NCBI GenBank assembly: GCA_015231955.1 | Contig: JADGAN010000005.1 | Location: forward strand, 97,707-161,706 | Source: Oligoflexia bacterium | Lineage (GTDB): Bacteria > Bdellovibrionota > Bacteriovoracia > Bacteriovoracales > Bacteriovoracaceae | Reading direction: 5' to 3' | DNA length: 64,000 nucleotides | Shown here: positions 7,370 to 16,086 of the stretch, in pieces | Layout of the letters: each line of letters starts with the position of its first letter | How positions within the stretch are numbered: the stretch's first letter is position 1 | Position numbers and translations under genes: made by a program | Notes under the pieces: generated by a model | Told to the model about the DNA's origin: nothing | Databases searched by the model: none | The model's input: the letters and a program-made list of their open reading frames with translations, nothing else

Positions 7370-8959
7370 ATGTATCGTGTTTTGGTTGTTGATGACGATC
7401 CAGTATTAAGGCAATCGATTAAGGATGCTTTGGAGTTTCAAGAATTTATTGTCGATGTTGCCTGTAATGGACGAGAAGCAGTCAATGCTGTCTATCGAGA
7501 AAAATTTGATCTTGTGGTCATGGATGTGAACATGCCGGAGATGAATGGGATTGATGCCTTGATTGAGATAAAAAAACACAATCTGGCCATTATCGTGCTC
7601 ATCCTCACCGCCTACTCCAATGTCCAAGATGCTGTCAAAGCAGTCAAAGAGGGTGCCTATAACTATTTAGAAAAACCGATCAGCTCAGAAAATCTTGTGG
7701 CGCTTATTAAGCGAGCACTTAAAGCAAGATCAATGGTAGAAACCATGGCCTTCTCGGCCCCCACCCTTTCCCTCGGAGAAAAAAGTGGGAGTGAAAAATT
7801 TGTAGGTGAATCAGGGGCAATGCTTAAGGTATTTAACCTGATTGAGAAACTGGCCAAGGTCAACACCCCTGTGCTTATTCGAGGTGAATCGGGAACGGGC
7901 AAAGAACTGGTCGCCAAAGCAATTCATTTTAATGGACCTAGAAAAGATGAGAAGTTTGTTACTGTCAACTGTGCGGCCATCCCAGAAACCTTAATTGAGT
8001 CGGAACTTTTTGGACACGAGAAGGGTGCCTTTACCGGGGCCATTGAACGCAAAATCGGTAAATTTCAATACGCCAGTGGTGGAACGCTCTTTCTAGATGA
8101 AATTGGTGATATCTCTCCCAGCATGCAGGTAAAGCTTCTCCGCGTTTTACAAGAAAAAAACTTCACCCCTGTGGGTGCTAATCGCGAGATCACTTGTGAT
8201 GTTCGCGTGATTGCAGCTTCTAATAAACATTTTGAAGAGATGATTAAAGCTGGAACTTTTCGCGAAGATCTTTTCTATCGCTTAAATGTTTTGCCTGTGT
8301 ACTTACCACCGCTACGTGAGCGCACTTCCGACATTCCTCACCTTCTTAACCACTACGTGAACTATTTCAATAATCTTCACGATCTGCATATCAAAGGCAT
8401 TCGCGAAGAGACACTTAAACTTTTAATGGCCCATCGTTGGCCTGGAAATATTCGTGAACTTCGAAACGTTTTAGAGCACTCCTTTATTATTGAATCATCC
8501 GATTATATTACTCCCTCATCGCTCCCTGATATTTTGCAACCCAAGAGTGCCGCTGCTTCAAGTAGCAATACTGGTTCAGTCCAGTATGATGAAAATCGTC
8601 ATGGCAACGATGACAGTGATGACAACGATGATAATGATGATCTAGAACACTATTCCGATGGCAAAGATGTTGGCAATTTCATCGATGTTGAAGGCATTCG
8701 CAACTCTGTACTGGATGAGGCATTAAGTGATAAGAATTCCAACGACTACAAATACTCTTTTGGGGTCGTCGATGGGCGTTTGGACTTTCAAGTGGCCAAA
8801 GATCTCTTTGAAAAGCAATTCATTATTGAGGCGCTAAAAATCAACAGTGGTCGTATCAACCAAACTGCTCTTAAAGCAAACATCCCCAAGAAAACTCTGC
8901 TACGAAAAATTGAAAAATATGGTATTGTCCCACGCGAATACGCAAGGAAAATTCTCTAG
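7370..8959 (+). CDS. NtrC-family sigma-54-dependent response regulator
   Basis: Three-domain activator. The receiver domain (1-120) has the acidic pocket VVDDDP, phospho-acceptor Asp52 in VVMDVNMPEM and Lys in LEKPIS. The AAA+ central domain has Walker A GESGTGKE (172-179), the sigma-54-contacting GAFTGA (219-224) and Walker B TLFLDEIG. A Fis-type helix-turn-helix lies at the C-terminus (INQTALKANIPKKTLLRKIEKYGI region). An unusual Asp/Asn/Ser-rich linker (about 400-440) joins AAA+ to the DNA-binding part. I chose ATG 7370 over the in-frame GTG 7361 because AAGGAG (7356-7361) is 8 bp from the ATG but abuts the GTG. It is probably phosphorylated by the kinase upstream. Its target promoters are not visible here. 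Confidence 0.93.
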   Translation: MYRVLVVDDDPVLRQSIKDALEFQEFIVDVACNGREAVNAVYREKFDLVVMDVNMPEMNGIDALIEIKKHNLAIIVLILTAYSNVQDAVKAVKEGAYNYLEKPISSENLVALIKRALKARSMVETMAFSAPTLSLGEKSGSEKFVGESGAMLKVFNLIEKLAKVNTPVLIRGESGTGKELVAKAIHFNGPRKDEKFVTVNCAAIPETLIESELFGHEKGAFTGAIERKIGKFQYASGGTLFLDEIGDISPSMQVKLLRVLQEKNFTPVGANREITCDVRVIAASNKHFEEMIKAGTFREDLFYRLNVLPVYLPPLRERTSDIPHLLNHYVNYFNNLHDLHIKGIREETLKLLMAHRWPGNIRELRNVLEHSFIIESSDYITPSSLPDILQPKSAAASSSNTGSVQYDENRHGNDDSDDNDDNDDLEHYSDGKDVGNFIDVEGIRNSVLDEALSDKNSNDYKYSFGVVDGRLDFQVAKDLFEKQFIIEALKINSGRINQTALKANIPKKTLLRKIEKYGIVPREYARKIL

Positions 8960-8961
8960 CT

Positions 8962-9474
8962 ATGAAAAAATTTTCACTCTTAATTGCCAGCGCCCTTACT
9001 ATCATTGCTTTAGACCAGGCCAGCAAGATTGCTATTCGAGCTAAAATGTACCTAGGAGAGAGTATCTCCATCATTGATGGCCTCTTTAACTTATGGCACG
9101 TAAAAAATTATGGGGTCGCTTTTGGAATGGGCTCCAATGCCCATGAGCTTATTCGCACTATTTTTTTCTTGGGCCTTCCTGTAATCGCTTGCTTTGTCTT
9201 GACCTATCTCATTTGGAGAGGATGCAAAGCAGAGAGCAAAGCTACAGGCCTACAGCTCGCTGCCTATACCCTCATTCTTGGAGGCGCCGTTGGCAATCTC
9301 CTCGATCGCTTCCTCTTTGGCTTTGTCACCGACTTTCTTGATTTTTACTGGAACAGCAGTCACTTTGCCACCTTCAATATTGCCGATACTTCGATCTCTA
9401 TAGCGGCGGGACTTTTGATTTTAGATTTTATCATCGAGAGCAGGCGCGAGTATAAAAAACTTAGGTCCTCCTGA
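8962..9474 (+). CDS. lspA: Lipoprotein signal peptidase II
   Basis: Aspartic membrane protease that removes the signal peptide from diacylglyceryl-modified prolipoproteins. Length (170 residues) and four-segment topology are normal for LspA. The family signatures are present: KNYGVAFGM, GGAVGNLLDRFLFGFVTDFLDF carrying the first catalytic Asp, and FNIADTSISIAAG carrying the second. It starts 2 bp after the response-regulator stop and its stop overlaps the next gene by one base. The neighbouring lgt-like gene would supply the preceding step of lipoprotein maturation. Confidence 0.96.
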   Translation: MKKFSLLIASALTIIALDQASKIAIRAKMYLGESISIIDGLFNLWHVKNYGVAFGMGSNAHELIRTIFFLGLPVIACFVLTYLIWRGCKAESKATGLQLAAYTLILGGAVGNLLDRFLFGFVTDFLDFYWNSSHFATFNIADTSISIAAGLLILDFIIESRREYKKLRSS

Positions 9475-10163
9475 TGGACACGCATCTCATCTTTGCAGGT
9501 GTTGGTGCAGGCGTTGCTTTTTCAACCACTCATTACCTATCCCCTCATCCTCAAAACTGGCGCTTGCTGCCCTCGTTTGTGATGGCCCTTCTCTTGGTCT
9601 GGATAGGGGCAAAAATCTTTTTCATTGTCAATGCTCTTCTCTCTGGAGTTAACCTACAACACTCCCACTCCTTTTTTCTGAGTGCTACTTTTTGGCTTGG
9701 AGGTGGTGGATTGGTTTTTCACGGAGCACTTGTCGGCCTTTTGCTGGCACTTCCTCTCTTTCCTAAGCAGACGATCTCACCACTCTTTATAGGACTCTCT
9801 TTTGGACATGCCATTGGAAGAGTGGGATGTTTTATCGCCAACTGCTGTTATGGAAAGTTATGCTCTCACAACTATCCCTGGTGCATCGATGGGCGCTATC
9901 CGGTGCAACTTTACGAGGCACTACTACTTTTGCTTTTAGGATTTTTCCTTTTACTGCAAATAAAGAGTGCAAAGATTAAAGTGATTCCCTACCTCTATCT
10001 TTTCCTTTATTCTTGCATGCGCTTTCTTTTAGAATTTTTACGAGGCGATGATGAGATTAGAGGGATGATACTTTTCTTTAGTAGTGCTCAATGGTTTTTC
10101 TTAATCTTGATGTTGGTAGCAATAGCTCTCCCCGCTCTAACTCTAAAACGGCACATTAAGTAG
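9474..10163 (+). CDS. Lgt-family prolipoprotein diacylglyceryl transferase-like protein
   Basis: Polytopic membrane protein (229 residues) with the Lgt-family core: GGGLVFHGALVG (His-Gly motif), GRVGCFIANCCYGK in the position of the Lgt signature GRxGNFxNGExxG, and YPVQLYEALLLL corresponding to (H/Y)PxQLYE. Lgt transfers diacylglycerol from phosphatidylglycerol to the lipobox Cys. The Cys-rich variant of the signature and the short length mark it as a divergent branch, and an ordinary lgt may exist elsewhere. Coupled to lspA by a 1-bp overlap. It ends convergently with, and overlaps by 21 bp, the CPBP protease gene. Confidence 0.8.
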   Translation: MDTHLIFAGVGAGVAFSTTHYLSPHPQNWRLLPSFVMALLLVWIGAKIFFIVNALLSGVNLQHSHSFFLSATFWLGGGGLVFHGALVGLLLALPLFPKQTISPLFIGLSFGHAIGRVGCFIANCCYGKLCSHNYPWCIDGRYPVQLYEALLLLLLGFFLLLQIKSAKIKVIPYLYLFLYSCMRFLLEFLRGDDEIRGMILFFSSAQWFFLILMLVAIALPALTLKRHIK

Positions 10164-11087
10164 CTCTGTGTACACCCGTACATCTTCACCCTTTTTCTTT
10201 GCAAGAAGAAGCGTTCCTAAGGCCACCACATCCCACCAAGTATGAATAAAAATACTCTCTGCTAACGCATATCCATTTTTTTGGGAGACGTAACCAAGAT
10301 AACTTCCCACTACTGCTTGTACTAACGGGAAACGATTGCTACTGGAGTAGTGTGCGGCCCCAAAAAGAAGCGAGCTAATCGCATTTCCCCATACAGCACT
10401 ATTGGTATAGTAATGCGAGATAGGCAGCAACCACCCTCGAAACAAGGCCTCTTCCCCTGTTCCCGCCATATAGGAGACCCCTCCTGTAATGCCGATACCG
10501 TCACCAATAGAGGTGTAACGATTTTTGTGGTCGCGATTTTTTAAATCGAACGCTGAAAGTGCAATCACCACTCCAAGCGGGAGCAACGTTGTCGCTCTTG
10601 CAAGAAAAGAGAAGTTCAAAGGTGCCAAGAGCAATTCACTTGGAGTCTCTTCATGCTTTAAAAAGGAAAAATCTCCTCGCCTGGAATTTACCGCCGTTCG
10701 AAAACTGTGGTAAGCGCTAAAGGATCCGGCCGTCTCGTAAATTTTTCCACCAAGCTTTCTATAGCTATTAAACGACTTTGCCGAATCTTGTTCCTTTTTT
10801 TCATGCTTATCCCGAGGCGTATGCGAACGCTGACTCCGATGGTGATTCGACTCTGAAACAAAAAAAGCAGATCCAGCTAAAGCCACTCCTGTGTAAGAAA
10901 AAGCGTAAGGGTATTGACCCTCAAGGTATTGATCAAGCCCTGGCAAAAACAAAGAAAAGATCGGAGCGGCAATCACCCCACGTTTTTTATCAGGATTGCT
11001 TTTAAGACGAAAAACCTCTTCCTCTGCAAACACCGTTGTAACAAAGATAGTCACCATCAAAAAAGTGATAAAATATTTTCTGTTCAT
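10143..11087 (-). CDS. CPBP (CAAX/Abi) family intramembrane metalloprotease
   Basis: The C-terminal half has the CPBP signature: GEEALFRGWLLP (EExxxR), LLFGAAHYSS (His) and SIFIHTWWDVVALG (H..D), set among hydrophobic helices. The N-terminal half contains a signal-like segment (MNRKYFITFLMVTIFVTTVFA), one or two membrane passes and a charged stretch rich in His, Lys and Ser around residues 80-110. The family cleaves membrane-embedded substrates; its target here is unknown. An upstream in-frame ATG at 11153 is possible, but ATG 11087 has a strong GGAGG four bases before it and begins the signal-like segment, so I use it. Confidence 0.85.
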   Translation of the reverse strand: MNRKYFITFLMVTIFVTTVFAEEEVFRLKSNPDKKRGVIAAPIFSLFLPGLDQYLEGQYPYAFSYTGVALAGSAFFVSESNHHRSQRSHTPRDKHEKKEQDSAKSFNSYRKLGGKIYETAGSFSAYHSFRTAVNSRRGDFSFLKHEETPSELLLAPLNFSFLARATTLLPLGVVIALSAFDLKNRDHKNRYTSIGDGIGITGGVSYMAGTGEEALFRGWLLPISHYYTNSAVWGNAISSLLFGAAHYSSSNRFPLVQAVVGSYLGYVSQKNGYALAESIFIHTWWDVVALGTLLLAKKKGEDVRVYTELLNVPF

Positions 11088-11165
11088 CTTTCCTCCACAA
11101 GGATATCCGGCCTTTAGAGTAGTCTCCCTCGTCCCTGGTGCCATGCACTTCATTAAGACAAAGGC

Positions 11166-11199
11166 AAAAAAAAAAGCCCGACATGGATAGTCGGGCTTT
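11166..11199 (-). terminator. Rho-independent terminator after tRNA-Asn
   Basis: On the minus strand a perfect 10-bp stem (AAAGCCCGAC / GTCGGGCTTT) with a 7-base loop is followed by a run of T. It lies 9 bp downstream of the tRNA 3' end and ends its transcription unit. The converse orientation lacks a comparable T-run. Confidence 0.9.
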
Positions 11200-11207
11200 C
11201 GGTATTT

Positions 11208-11284
11208 TGGCTGGGGATCACAGACTTGAACTGTGGACCCTCTGATTAACAGTCAGATGCTCTAACCGACTGAGCTAATCCCCA
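11208..11284 (-). tRNA. tRNA-Asn (GTT)
   Basis: Cloverleaf readable on the minus strand. The acceptor stem TGGGGAT pairs with ATCCCCA, with discriminator G and encoded CCA (77 nt in total). The D-arm is AGCTCAGTCGGTTAGAGC, the anticodon arm CTGACTGTTAATCAG has anticodon GTT, and the T-arm has the GTTCAAGTC loop. GTT reads Asn codons. Confidence 0.96.
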
Positions 11285-11308
11285 ATAAAAAATCAGTTAT
11301 CACTTCCC

Positions 11309-11337
11309 TATATAAAAACTATCTCGGCATTTGTCTA
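11309..11337 (-). promoter_or_regulatory. Sigma-70 promoter of tRNA-Asn
   Basis: On the minus strand, TAGACA (complement of 11332-11337) and TATATA (complement of 11309-11314) are spaced by exactly 17 bp. The predicted start is about 18 bp before the tRNA 5' end. Confidence 0.55.
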
Positions 11338-11418
11338 TAAATTATTTTACAATTCTAAACTTTTCCCTCTAAAGAGACGATTCGCTTCTTATAAAATTAT
11401 AACTACAGAGGAGAGGTT

Positions 11419-12291
11419 ATGGACAAATCGATTTTAGCGTTACTCGGCCTGTTTGCTTGCAGTTTTAGCTTGCTGCTCGATGCACAGGCAAGTTTTGTTG
11501 GAGAAGTAGAAAAAGATGGATATATCCCCATGGTTGTTGCAAGTGAGGCAACTACAGTTAGCGGAATGCTTATCGGAGGGGCACCTAGCTCCCCTAGCTT
11601 GATTGCAGAGTCAACAATCTGTTTCACTGAAGAAATGAAACTACGGAAAGTTACGGCCTTTAAGAGTGGCCAGCGCTTTTTATATACTGTTCCTCAAGAG
11701 GAGTTGCCGGTGGTGCTTGCACTCTTAAAAAATGGAAGTGCTAGTATTGGTGCGGGGATCGATTTTTATAAAGTAAAGTCACTCAAGCTAGAGCTTATTG
11801 GAGTGAGTAGTGAAAGCATCGAAGTTGCGCGGCTTCAGGGGCTTTATCGTGAGATTGCAGAGACGTGTAAGCAGCACCTAGGAGTGGTGGGGCTGATCAT
11901 GCAAACACTGCAGGTAGAGGGGCTTAAACTCACACTCTATGATGAAAATGATAACACTATTTCTCTCTCAAGCAGCGACCTTATTCGTTACTTTCAAATT
12001 CCAAGTGGAGTCCGCTATGCAATCGAGGGGCAGACTCAAGTGATCTTTCATACGCCTAAAACAGTGGCGGTAAAACTGGGAAGGATAAAAGGAGATGATG
12101 ATGACCAGCAACTTCTTTATATTGCAGCTAGAGTTGTGCTTGGAAAGTATATCTTCAAGAAAATCGCTTCTATCCCTACAAAAACGGCCGCAAGTGATGC
12201 AACTGGAGATTCTGAATCGCTCCTTAGTGGCCCAGAACTTCGCGATCTGGAACGTCATGATTTGGTGGATCTTTACTCGGAATTCGAATAG
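11419..12291 (+). CDS. Secreted hypothetical protein
   Basis: I do not recognise this 290-residue protein. The first 25 residues look like a Sec signal peptide (Lys at position 3, hydrophobic ALLGLFACSFSLLL, then DAQASF as a plausible cleavage zone), so the product is probably periplasmic or outer. The rest is soluble and lacks repeats or catalytic motifs I can name; the C-terminus is acidic. The ATG follows GAGGAGAGG, a good ribosome-binding site. The gene stands alone between the divergent tRNA-Asn and the yjbQ-like gene. Confidence 0.7.
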   Translation: MDKSILALLGLFACSFSLLLDAQASFVGEVEKDGYIPMVVASEATTVSGMLIGGAPSSPSLIAESTICFTEEMKLRKVTAFKSGQRFLYTVPQEELPVVLALLKNGSASIGAGIDFYKVKSLKLELIGVSSESIEVARLQGLYREIAETCKQHLGVVGLIMQTLQVEGLKLTLYDENDNTISLSSSDLIRYFQIPSGVRYAIEGQTQVIFHTPKTVAVKLGRIKGDDDDQQLLYIAARVVLGKYIFKKIASIPTKTAASDATGDSESLLSGPELRDLERHDLVDLYSEFE

Positions 12292-12339
12292 CGCTATTTT
12301 CCTGTTTTTATCACAAAAAAATGGGAAGTTACCGTGCCT

Positions 12340-12756
12340 ATGAAATCGCTTACCAAAGAACTGTGGATGGATGTCCCGGCCAGACGACAAATCGTTTCAA
12401 TTCACCATCAAGTGGAAAAGTTAGTAAAAGATAGTGGCGTGAAGGAGGGCCTTTGCCTTGTAAATGCCATGCACATCACTGCCAGCGTTTTTATTAACGA
12501 CAATGAGCCGGGGTTGCATCAAGATTTTGAAAAATTCCTTGAGCGTTTGGCCCCACACGAACCAGTCTCCCAGTATGCACACAATGGTTATGAAGATAAT
12601 GCCGATGCGCATATCAAGCGACAAGTGATGGGTCGAGAGGTGGTGGTGGCGATCACAGAGGGAAAACTTCATTTAGGCCCTTGGGAACATATCTTTTATT
12701 ATGAGTTTGATGGTAGAAGAAAGAAGCGTCTTTTAGTTAAGATCATTGGTGAATAA
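12340..12756 (+). CDS. yjbQ: YjbQ (UPF0047) family protein
   Basis: Small conserved protein almost entirely made of the UPF0047 fold, with the family landmarks [19 protein letters not shown], the [17 protein letters not shown] stretch and [23 protein letters not shown]. Some members complement thiamine-phosphate synthase mutants, but the true role is unsettled. The start is ambiguous: a GTG at 12334 would add two residues (MP). I use the ATG, giving MKSLTKELW, which matches how the family normally begins. A weak GGGAAG lies 11 bp upstream. Confidence 0.9.
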   Translation: MKSLTKELWMDVPARRQIVSIHHQVEKLVKDSGVKEGLCLVNAMHITASVFINDNEPGLHQDFEKFLERLAPHEPVSQYAHNGYEDNADAHIKRQVMGREVVVAITEGKLHLGPWEHIFYYEFDGRRKKRLLVKIIGE

Positions 12757-12765
12757 GCTTAGGGC

Positions 12766-13560
12766 CTACACTGAAAACCGCATCAACTCCATCTCAGTTT
12801 GCGTAAACATATTTTTCACCACAAACCAGTTGATCCACTCTTTATTATTGTTGGAAATTTTTATAAACTGCATACACACTTTATATTGTTGACCATTTTT
12901 CATTTTGACCGGCACCAGGTTAACAACTCTTGCATCCAATAAAATCTCCTGATCAAACCCAGTAAAGATCAGTTTCATGTTAGCAATGCTCTCTTCCTTG
13001 TGAAAATATTTTATTTCGCTATCGCTGATTAAAAAAGAGAGGCCGTTAGCAGAAACATCATAGCAATTAAAATGGCAATTCTTTGATTCTTTGGCCATGA
13101 TTACTTGTATCGGCTTCATGAGCTCATTAATCTGTAGGCGCACATACTTTCTACGCTCAAGTTGCATGATCGTATCTGGTAAATAAAACTCAAACATCTT
13201 CGCCTCGACCCCATCTACAACCGACAGCACCGAGGATTGAAAGAGAATATTTCTGGCAGGGATAAAAAGACCAAACTGCATCTTATTCGTCCCGGAGGCA
13301 TATCCAGTCATCGCATGCAACTTCTCGGCCCCTAAGGCCAGGTGGCAATCAACGACAATGCTTTTAATGACTTTATTTGCATCTTTGCGTAAGGAGTAGA
13401 TAGAGGCATCGATCACTACTTTTTCCGTCGGCAGCACTTTAAAAATGGAGACCATCATGCTTTGGAGATAGATCTCTTCCATGGTCTCACGGATTTTTTT
13501 TATATCTTTGATGTTGCTGAACTTATTACTTCCAAAATCAATATTAGAAGAGTCCACCAC
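12766..13560 (-). CDS. PilZ-domain protein (YcgR-like), predicted c-di-GMP receptor
   Basis: 264 residues in two parts. The N-terminal beta-rich region (about 1-130) corresponds to the YcgR-N/PilZN-type domain. The C-terminal PilZ domain carries both ligand motifs, RRKYVRL (RxxxR, about 135) and DVSANGLSF ((D/N)xSxxG, about 165). Such proteins bind cyclic di-GMP and commonly adjust motility or envelope processes. The convergent neighbour is the yjbQ-like gene, 9 bp away. The partner protein is unknown. Confidence 0.85.
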   Translation of the reverse strand: MVDSSNIDFGSNKFSNIKDIKKIRETMEEIYLQSMMVSIFKVLPTEKVVIDASIYSLRKDANKVIKSIVVDCHLALGAEKLHAMTGYASGTNKMQFGLFIPARNILFQSSVLSVVDGVEAKMFEFYLPDTIMQLERRKYVRLQINELMKPIQVIMAKESKNCHFNCYDVSANGLSFLISDSEIKYFHKEESIANMKLIFTGFDQEILLDARVVNLVPVKMKNGQQYKVCMQFIKISNNNKEWINWFVVKNMFTQTEMELMRFSV

Positions 13561-13654
13561 TCGCTTATCCTTGCTAAATGATTATACTTCTATTCTTTTA
13601 TTCTTTTATTCTTTCGGAAAGAATGGAGAAATCTTTAGGGGTCGTCAAACAATC

Positions 13655-14536
13655 TTACTCGATAAAGGTAATGATCGCACCAGCATCTTGACTCTTTAAA
13701 GCAAGGCCACTTTGAATCAGTACCGTTTTTTTCACACACTCAACATACTCATCGCTATAGAGATGGCCGCTAGGTTCATTGGTAGAGATGTTTATAATTC
13801 TTGACCCATGAATCCGCGCCATCACAATCAGGTTACCAATACGCAGAGGATTTTGCTCTCTCTCTGCCTGCTCACAATGAGAGAAACTGACCTTTTGTGC
13901 TCGATCTTTGAGATATGCGAGCTCTTTTTTCTCATCATCGCCATCACGTAAAATGCGCACAAAAACCCCTTTTTTCTCATCACGATGGCGCAAAATTTGT
14001 TTAGGCCTTAGCTCCGATAAATAACCAGAGTAAAATGTTTCCATTTTAATAATTTCACTTAATTTTAGCAGTCCGCTCTTCTCTCCTTGATCGATTGAAG
14101 CACTCACCTCTCCTCTTTTAATGACTATTCTTAGTCGACCCAAATAGTTGAGCGCTCCCTCTTTAATTTCAAAAGCAGGTAATTCTTGTAAACTAAAAAC
14201 CTTATCTTTACACTCGAGTTCTTGGTACCTATGAGCACCCGGGCGCAAAGCAAAGAGCTTAAGCGAGGATGCAGAAACACTACTCTTTTCCAGTTTTATT
14301 CTTACCCTCTGATCAAAAAGGCGCGTAGTATCCTCTATAGAAAGAAAGCAATCAGGGACTTTATCCCCTTGCTCTGTTTCAAATTTCACATACATTGCAG
14401 CCGCACGCTTTTGATTCTCATCGCTTGCCACATCGCTATCTGTGGCCACTTTTATCACCTTCGAACCACAAGAAACGACCAAGACTCCAACCATCGTTAG
14501 TAAAAATAATTTGAATACAACAAATTGCAAATTCAT
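13655..14536 (-). CDS. Predicted lipoprotein of unknown function
   Basis: The N-terminus is a lipoprotein signal peptide: charged Lys, hydrophobic core and a lipobox ending VVSC, with Cys at about residue 23. It should therefore be lipidated by Lgt-type enzymes and trimmed by LspA. The 270-residue mature part is soluble, charged and has no family I can name. The residues after the Cys (GS) would permit outer-membrane sorting. It is transcribed in the same direction as the PilZ gene, 94 bp upstream of it. Confidence 0.75.
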   Translation of the reverse strand: MNLQFVVFKLFLLTMVGVLVVSCGSKVIKVATDSDVASDENQKRAAAMYVKFETEQGDKVPDCFLSIEDTTRLFDQRVRIKLEKSSVSASSLKLFALRPGAHRYQELECKDKVFSLQELPAFEIKEGALNYLGRLRIVIKRGEVSASIDQGEKSGLLKLSEIIKMETFYSGYLSELRPKQILRHRDEKKGVFVRILRDGDDEKKELAYLKDRAQKVSFSHCEQAEREQNPLRIGNLIVMARIHGSRIINISTNEPSGHLYSDEYVECVKKTVLIQSGLALKSQDAGAIITFIE

Positions 14537-14658
14537 CGACTAACTCCTATACGTTTGACACCAGATCTTTTACAATGTAACTACACTTTTAGCAGGCAGC
14601 AAGACACAACACAACGTCTTAAATAAACACAAGATCACACGATCACTACTTATTACTT

Positions 14659-16029
14659 ATGATAGATACCAAAAATACAAGAACAGAGGGTGGCGTTGCC
14701 GAACTTTGGGCCATGGCATTTCCCGTGATCATCACGATGGCATCCTATACCGTCATGCAGTTTGTAAATCGTATGTTTCTCGCATGGTACAGTACCGATG
14801 CCATTGCCGCTGCGGTTCCTGCGGGAATCTTGGCCTTTAATATCGTCTGCTTTTTTAGTGGCATCATCTCCTTTTGTAATATCTTAGTTGCTCAATATTT
14901 TGGCAACGGCCAACCACGAGGCATTGCCCGCTCCATCTGGGCCGGGTTATATTTTTCTCTCTTGTCTGCTGTTATTATTGTCTTACTTGTCCCGATTGGT
15001 GTGGCCATCATTCACTCCTCTCATCACAGTGATGCTGTAAAAACAATGGAGCAGCAATATTTTGCCATTACCGGAACCTTTGGTGGTGTACCCATCATCT
15101 CTGGGGTCTTTGCCGCCCTCTTTATTGGCACAGGGAAAACTAAATACCCCATGATCGTCAACATCATTGGAAATTTATCCAACATCGCCTTCTCTTATAT
15201 CTTCATCTTTGGAAAGTTTGGCATGCCCTCTCTTGGCATCAAGGGTGCTGCCATTGCGATGGTTCTTGCCAGTATCATTATGCTCTCCATTTACATTTAC
15301 CTTGTTTTTATCCGTAAAGAGTTTCGTGAAAAATTCGAGCTTTTAGAGCATTACCGTTTCCACTATCGTACATTCAAAAAACTACTCCGTTACGGCATTC
15401 CCAGTGGTATTTCCTTGCTTCTTGAGATGGCATCCTTTACCACATTTGTCTTTGTCGTCGGTAATATCAACACGGCAGCTCTTGCTGCTAACAATATTAT
15501 TTTATCCATTGAACTTATCTCCTTTATGCCCATTTTAGGTTGTGGCATGGCCACCTCTGCTCTGGTTGGCCAATATATCGGCAAAGGACGTTCCGATGTT
15601 GCAAAGAAGGTGTGCTATAGCGCTCTTAAACTTTGCGTCGCCTATTGTGGGTCGATCGGCTTGCTCTTTACTTTTGTTCCTGACCTCTTTATCTACCTAT
15701 TCACTATCGGGCAAACCACGGATGATATCTCCAACTATGCTCACATTTTAATTCGTATTTTGGCCTTATTTATTCTTTGCGACGCTTTCAATATCACCTT
15801 TGGCAGTACCATCAAGGGAGGCGGCGATACTCGTTTTCATATGATTGCCTTTTTGTTGGCCGCATGGATCTTTTTTATTCCAGGAGTGCTGGTTATCTTG
15901 GAAGTTTTGAATTTGTCTATTGCCTATGCGTGGGGTTGGTCGGTATTATATCTTTTCTTACTTGCGATAATATTTTATTTTCGATTTAAATCGGATAAAT
16001 GGTTATCTCATAAAGTCATTGATAAATAA
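14659..16029 (+). CDS. MATE-family multidrug/metabolite efflux transporter
   Basis: 456 residues with twelve predicted membrane helices in two MatE halves. The N-terminal half opens with the usual ELWAMAFPVIITMASYTVMQFVNRMFL and the second half repeats the pattern at GIPSGISLLLEMASFTTFVFV. The family exports cationic drugs or metabolites using a sodium or proton gradient; the substrate cannot be predicted. No strong ribosome-binding site precedes the ATG. The gene is divergent from the lipoprotein gene and is followed by a short hexanucleotide repeat. Confidence 0.9.
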   Translation: MIDTKNTRTEGGVAELWAMAFPVIITMASYTVMQFVNRMFLAWYSTDAIAAAVPAGILAFNIVCFFSGIISFCNILVAQYFGNGQPRGIARSIWAGLYFSLLSAVIIVLLVPIGVAIIHSSHHSDAVKTMEQQYFAITGTFGGVPIISGVFAALFIGTGKTKYPMIVNIIGNLSNIAFSYIFIFGKFGMPSLGIKGAAIAMVLASIIMLSIYIYLVFIRKEFREKFELLEHYRFHYRTFKKLLRYGIPSGISLLLEMASFTTFVFVVGNINTAALAANNIILSIELISFMPILGCGMATSALVGQYIGKGRSDVAKKVCYSALKLCVAYCGSIGLLFTFVPDLFIYLFTIGQTTDDISNYAHILIRILALFILCDAFNITFGSTIKGGGDTRFHMIAFLLAAWIFFIPGVLVILEVLNLSIAYAWGWSVLYLFLLAIIFYFRFKSDKWLSHKVIDK

Positions 16030-16031
16030 GA

Positions 16032-16061
16032 ACTAGGACTAGGACTAGGACTAAGACTAGG
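16032..16061 (+). repeat. Hexanucleotide tandem repeat, five ACTAGG-type units
   Basis: Five consecutive six-base units, four exact ACTAGG and one ACTAAG, fill the gap between the MATE stop and the ribosome-binding site of the following epimerase gene. Slippage could change the leader length of that gene, but the repeat is outside both reading frames. Confidence 0.85.
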
Positions 16062-16086
16062 ATCAGAGACAAGAAGGTAGGTTGTC

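Noticed and set aside
12287..12298. AATAGCGCTATT palindrome at the end of the secreted hypothetical gene
   Set aside because: A perfect 12-bp palindrome has no loop and overlaps the stop codon; there is no T-run, so neither terminator nor operator can be argued.
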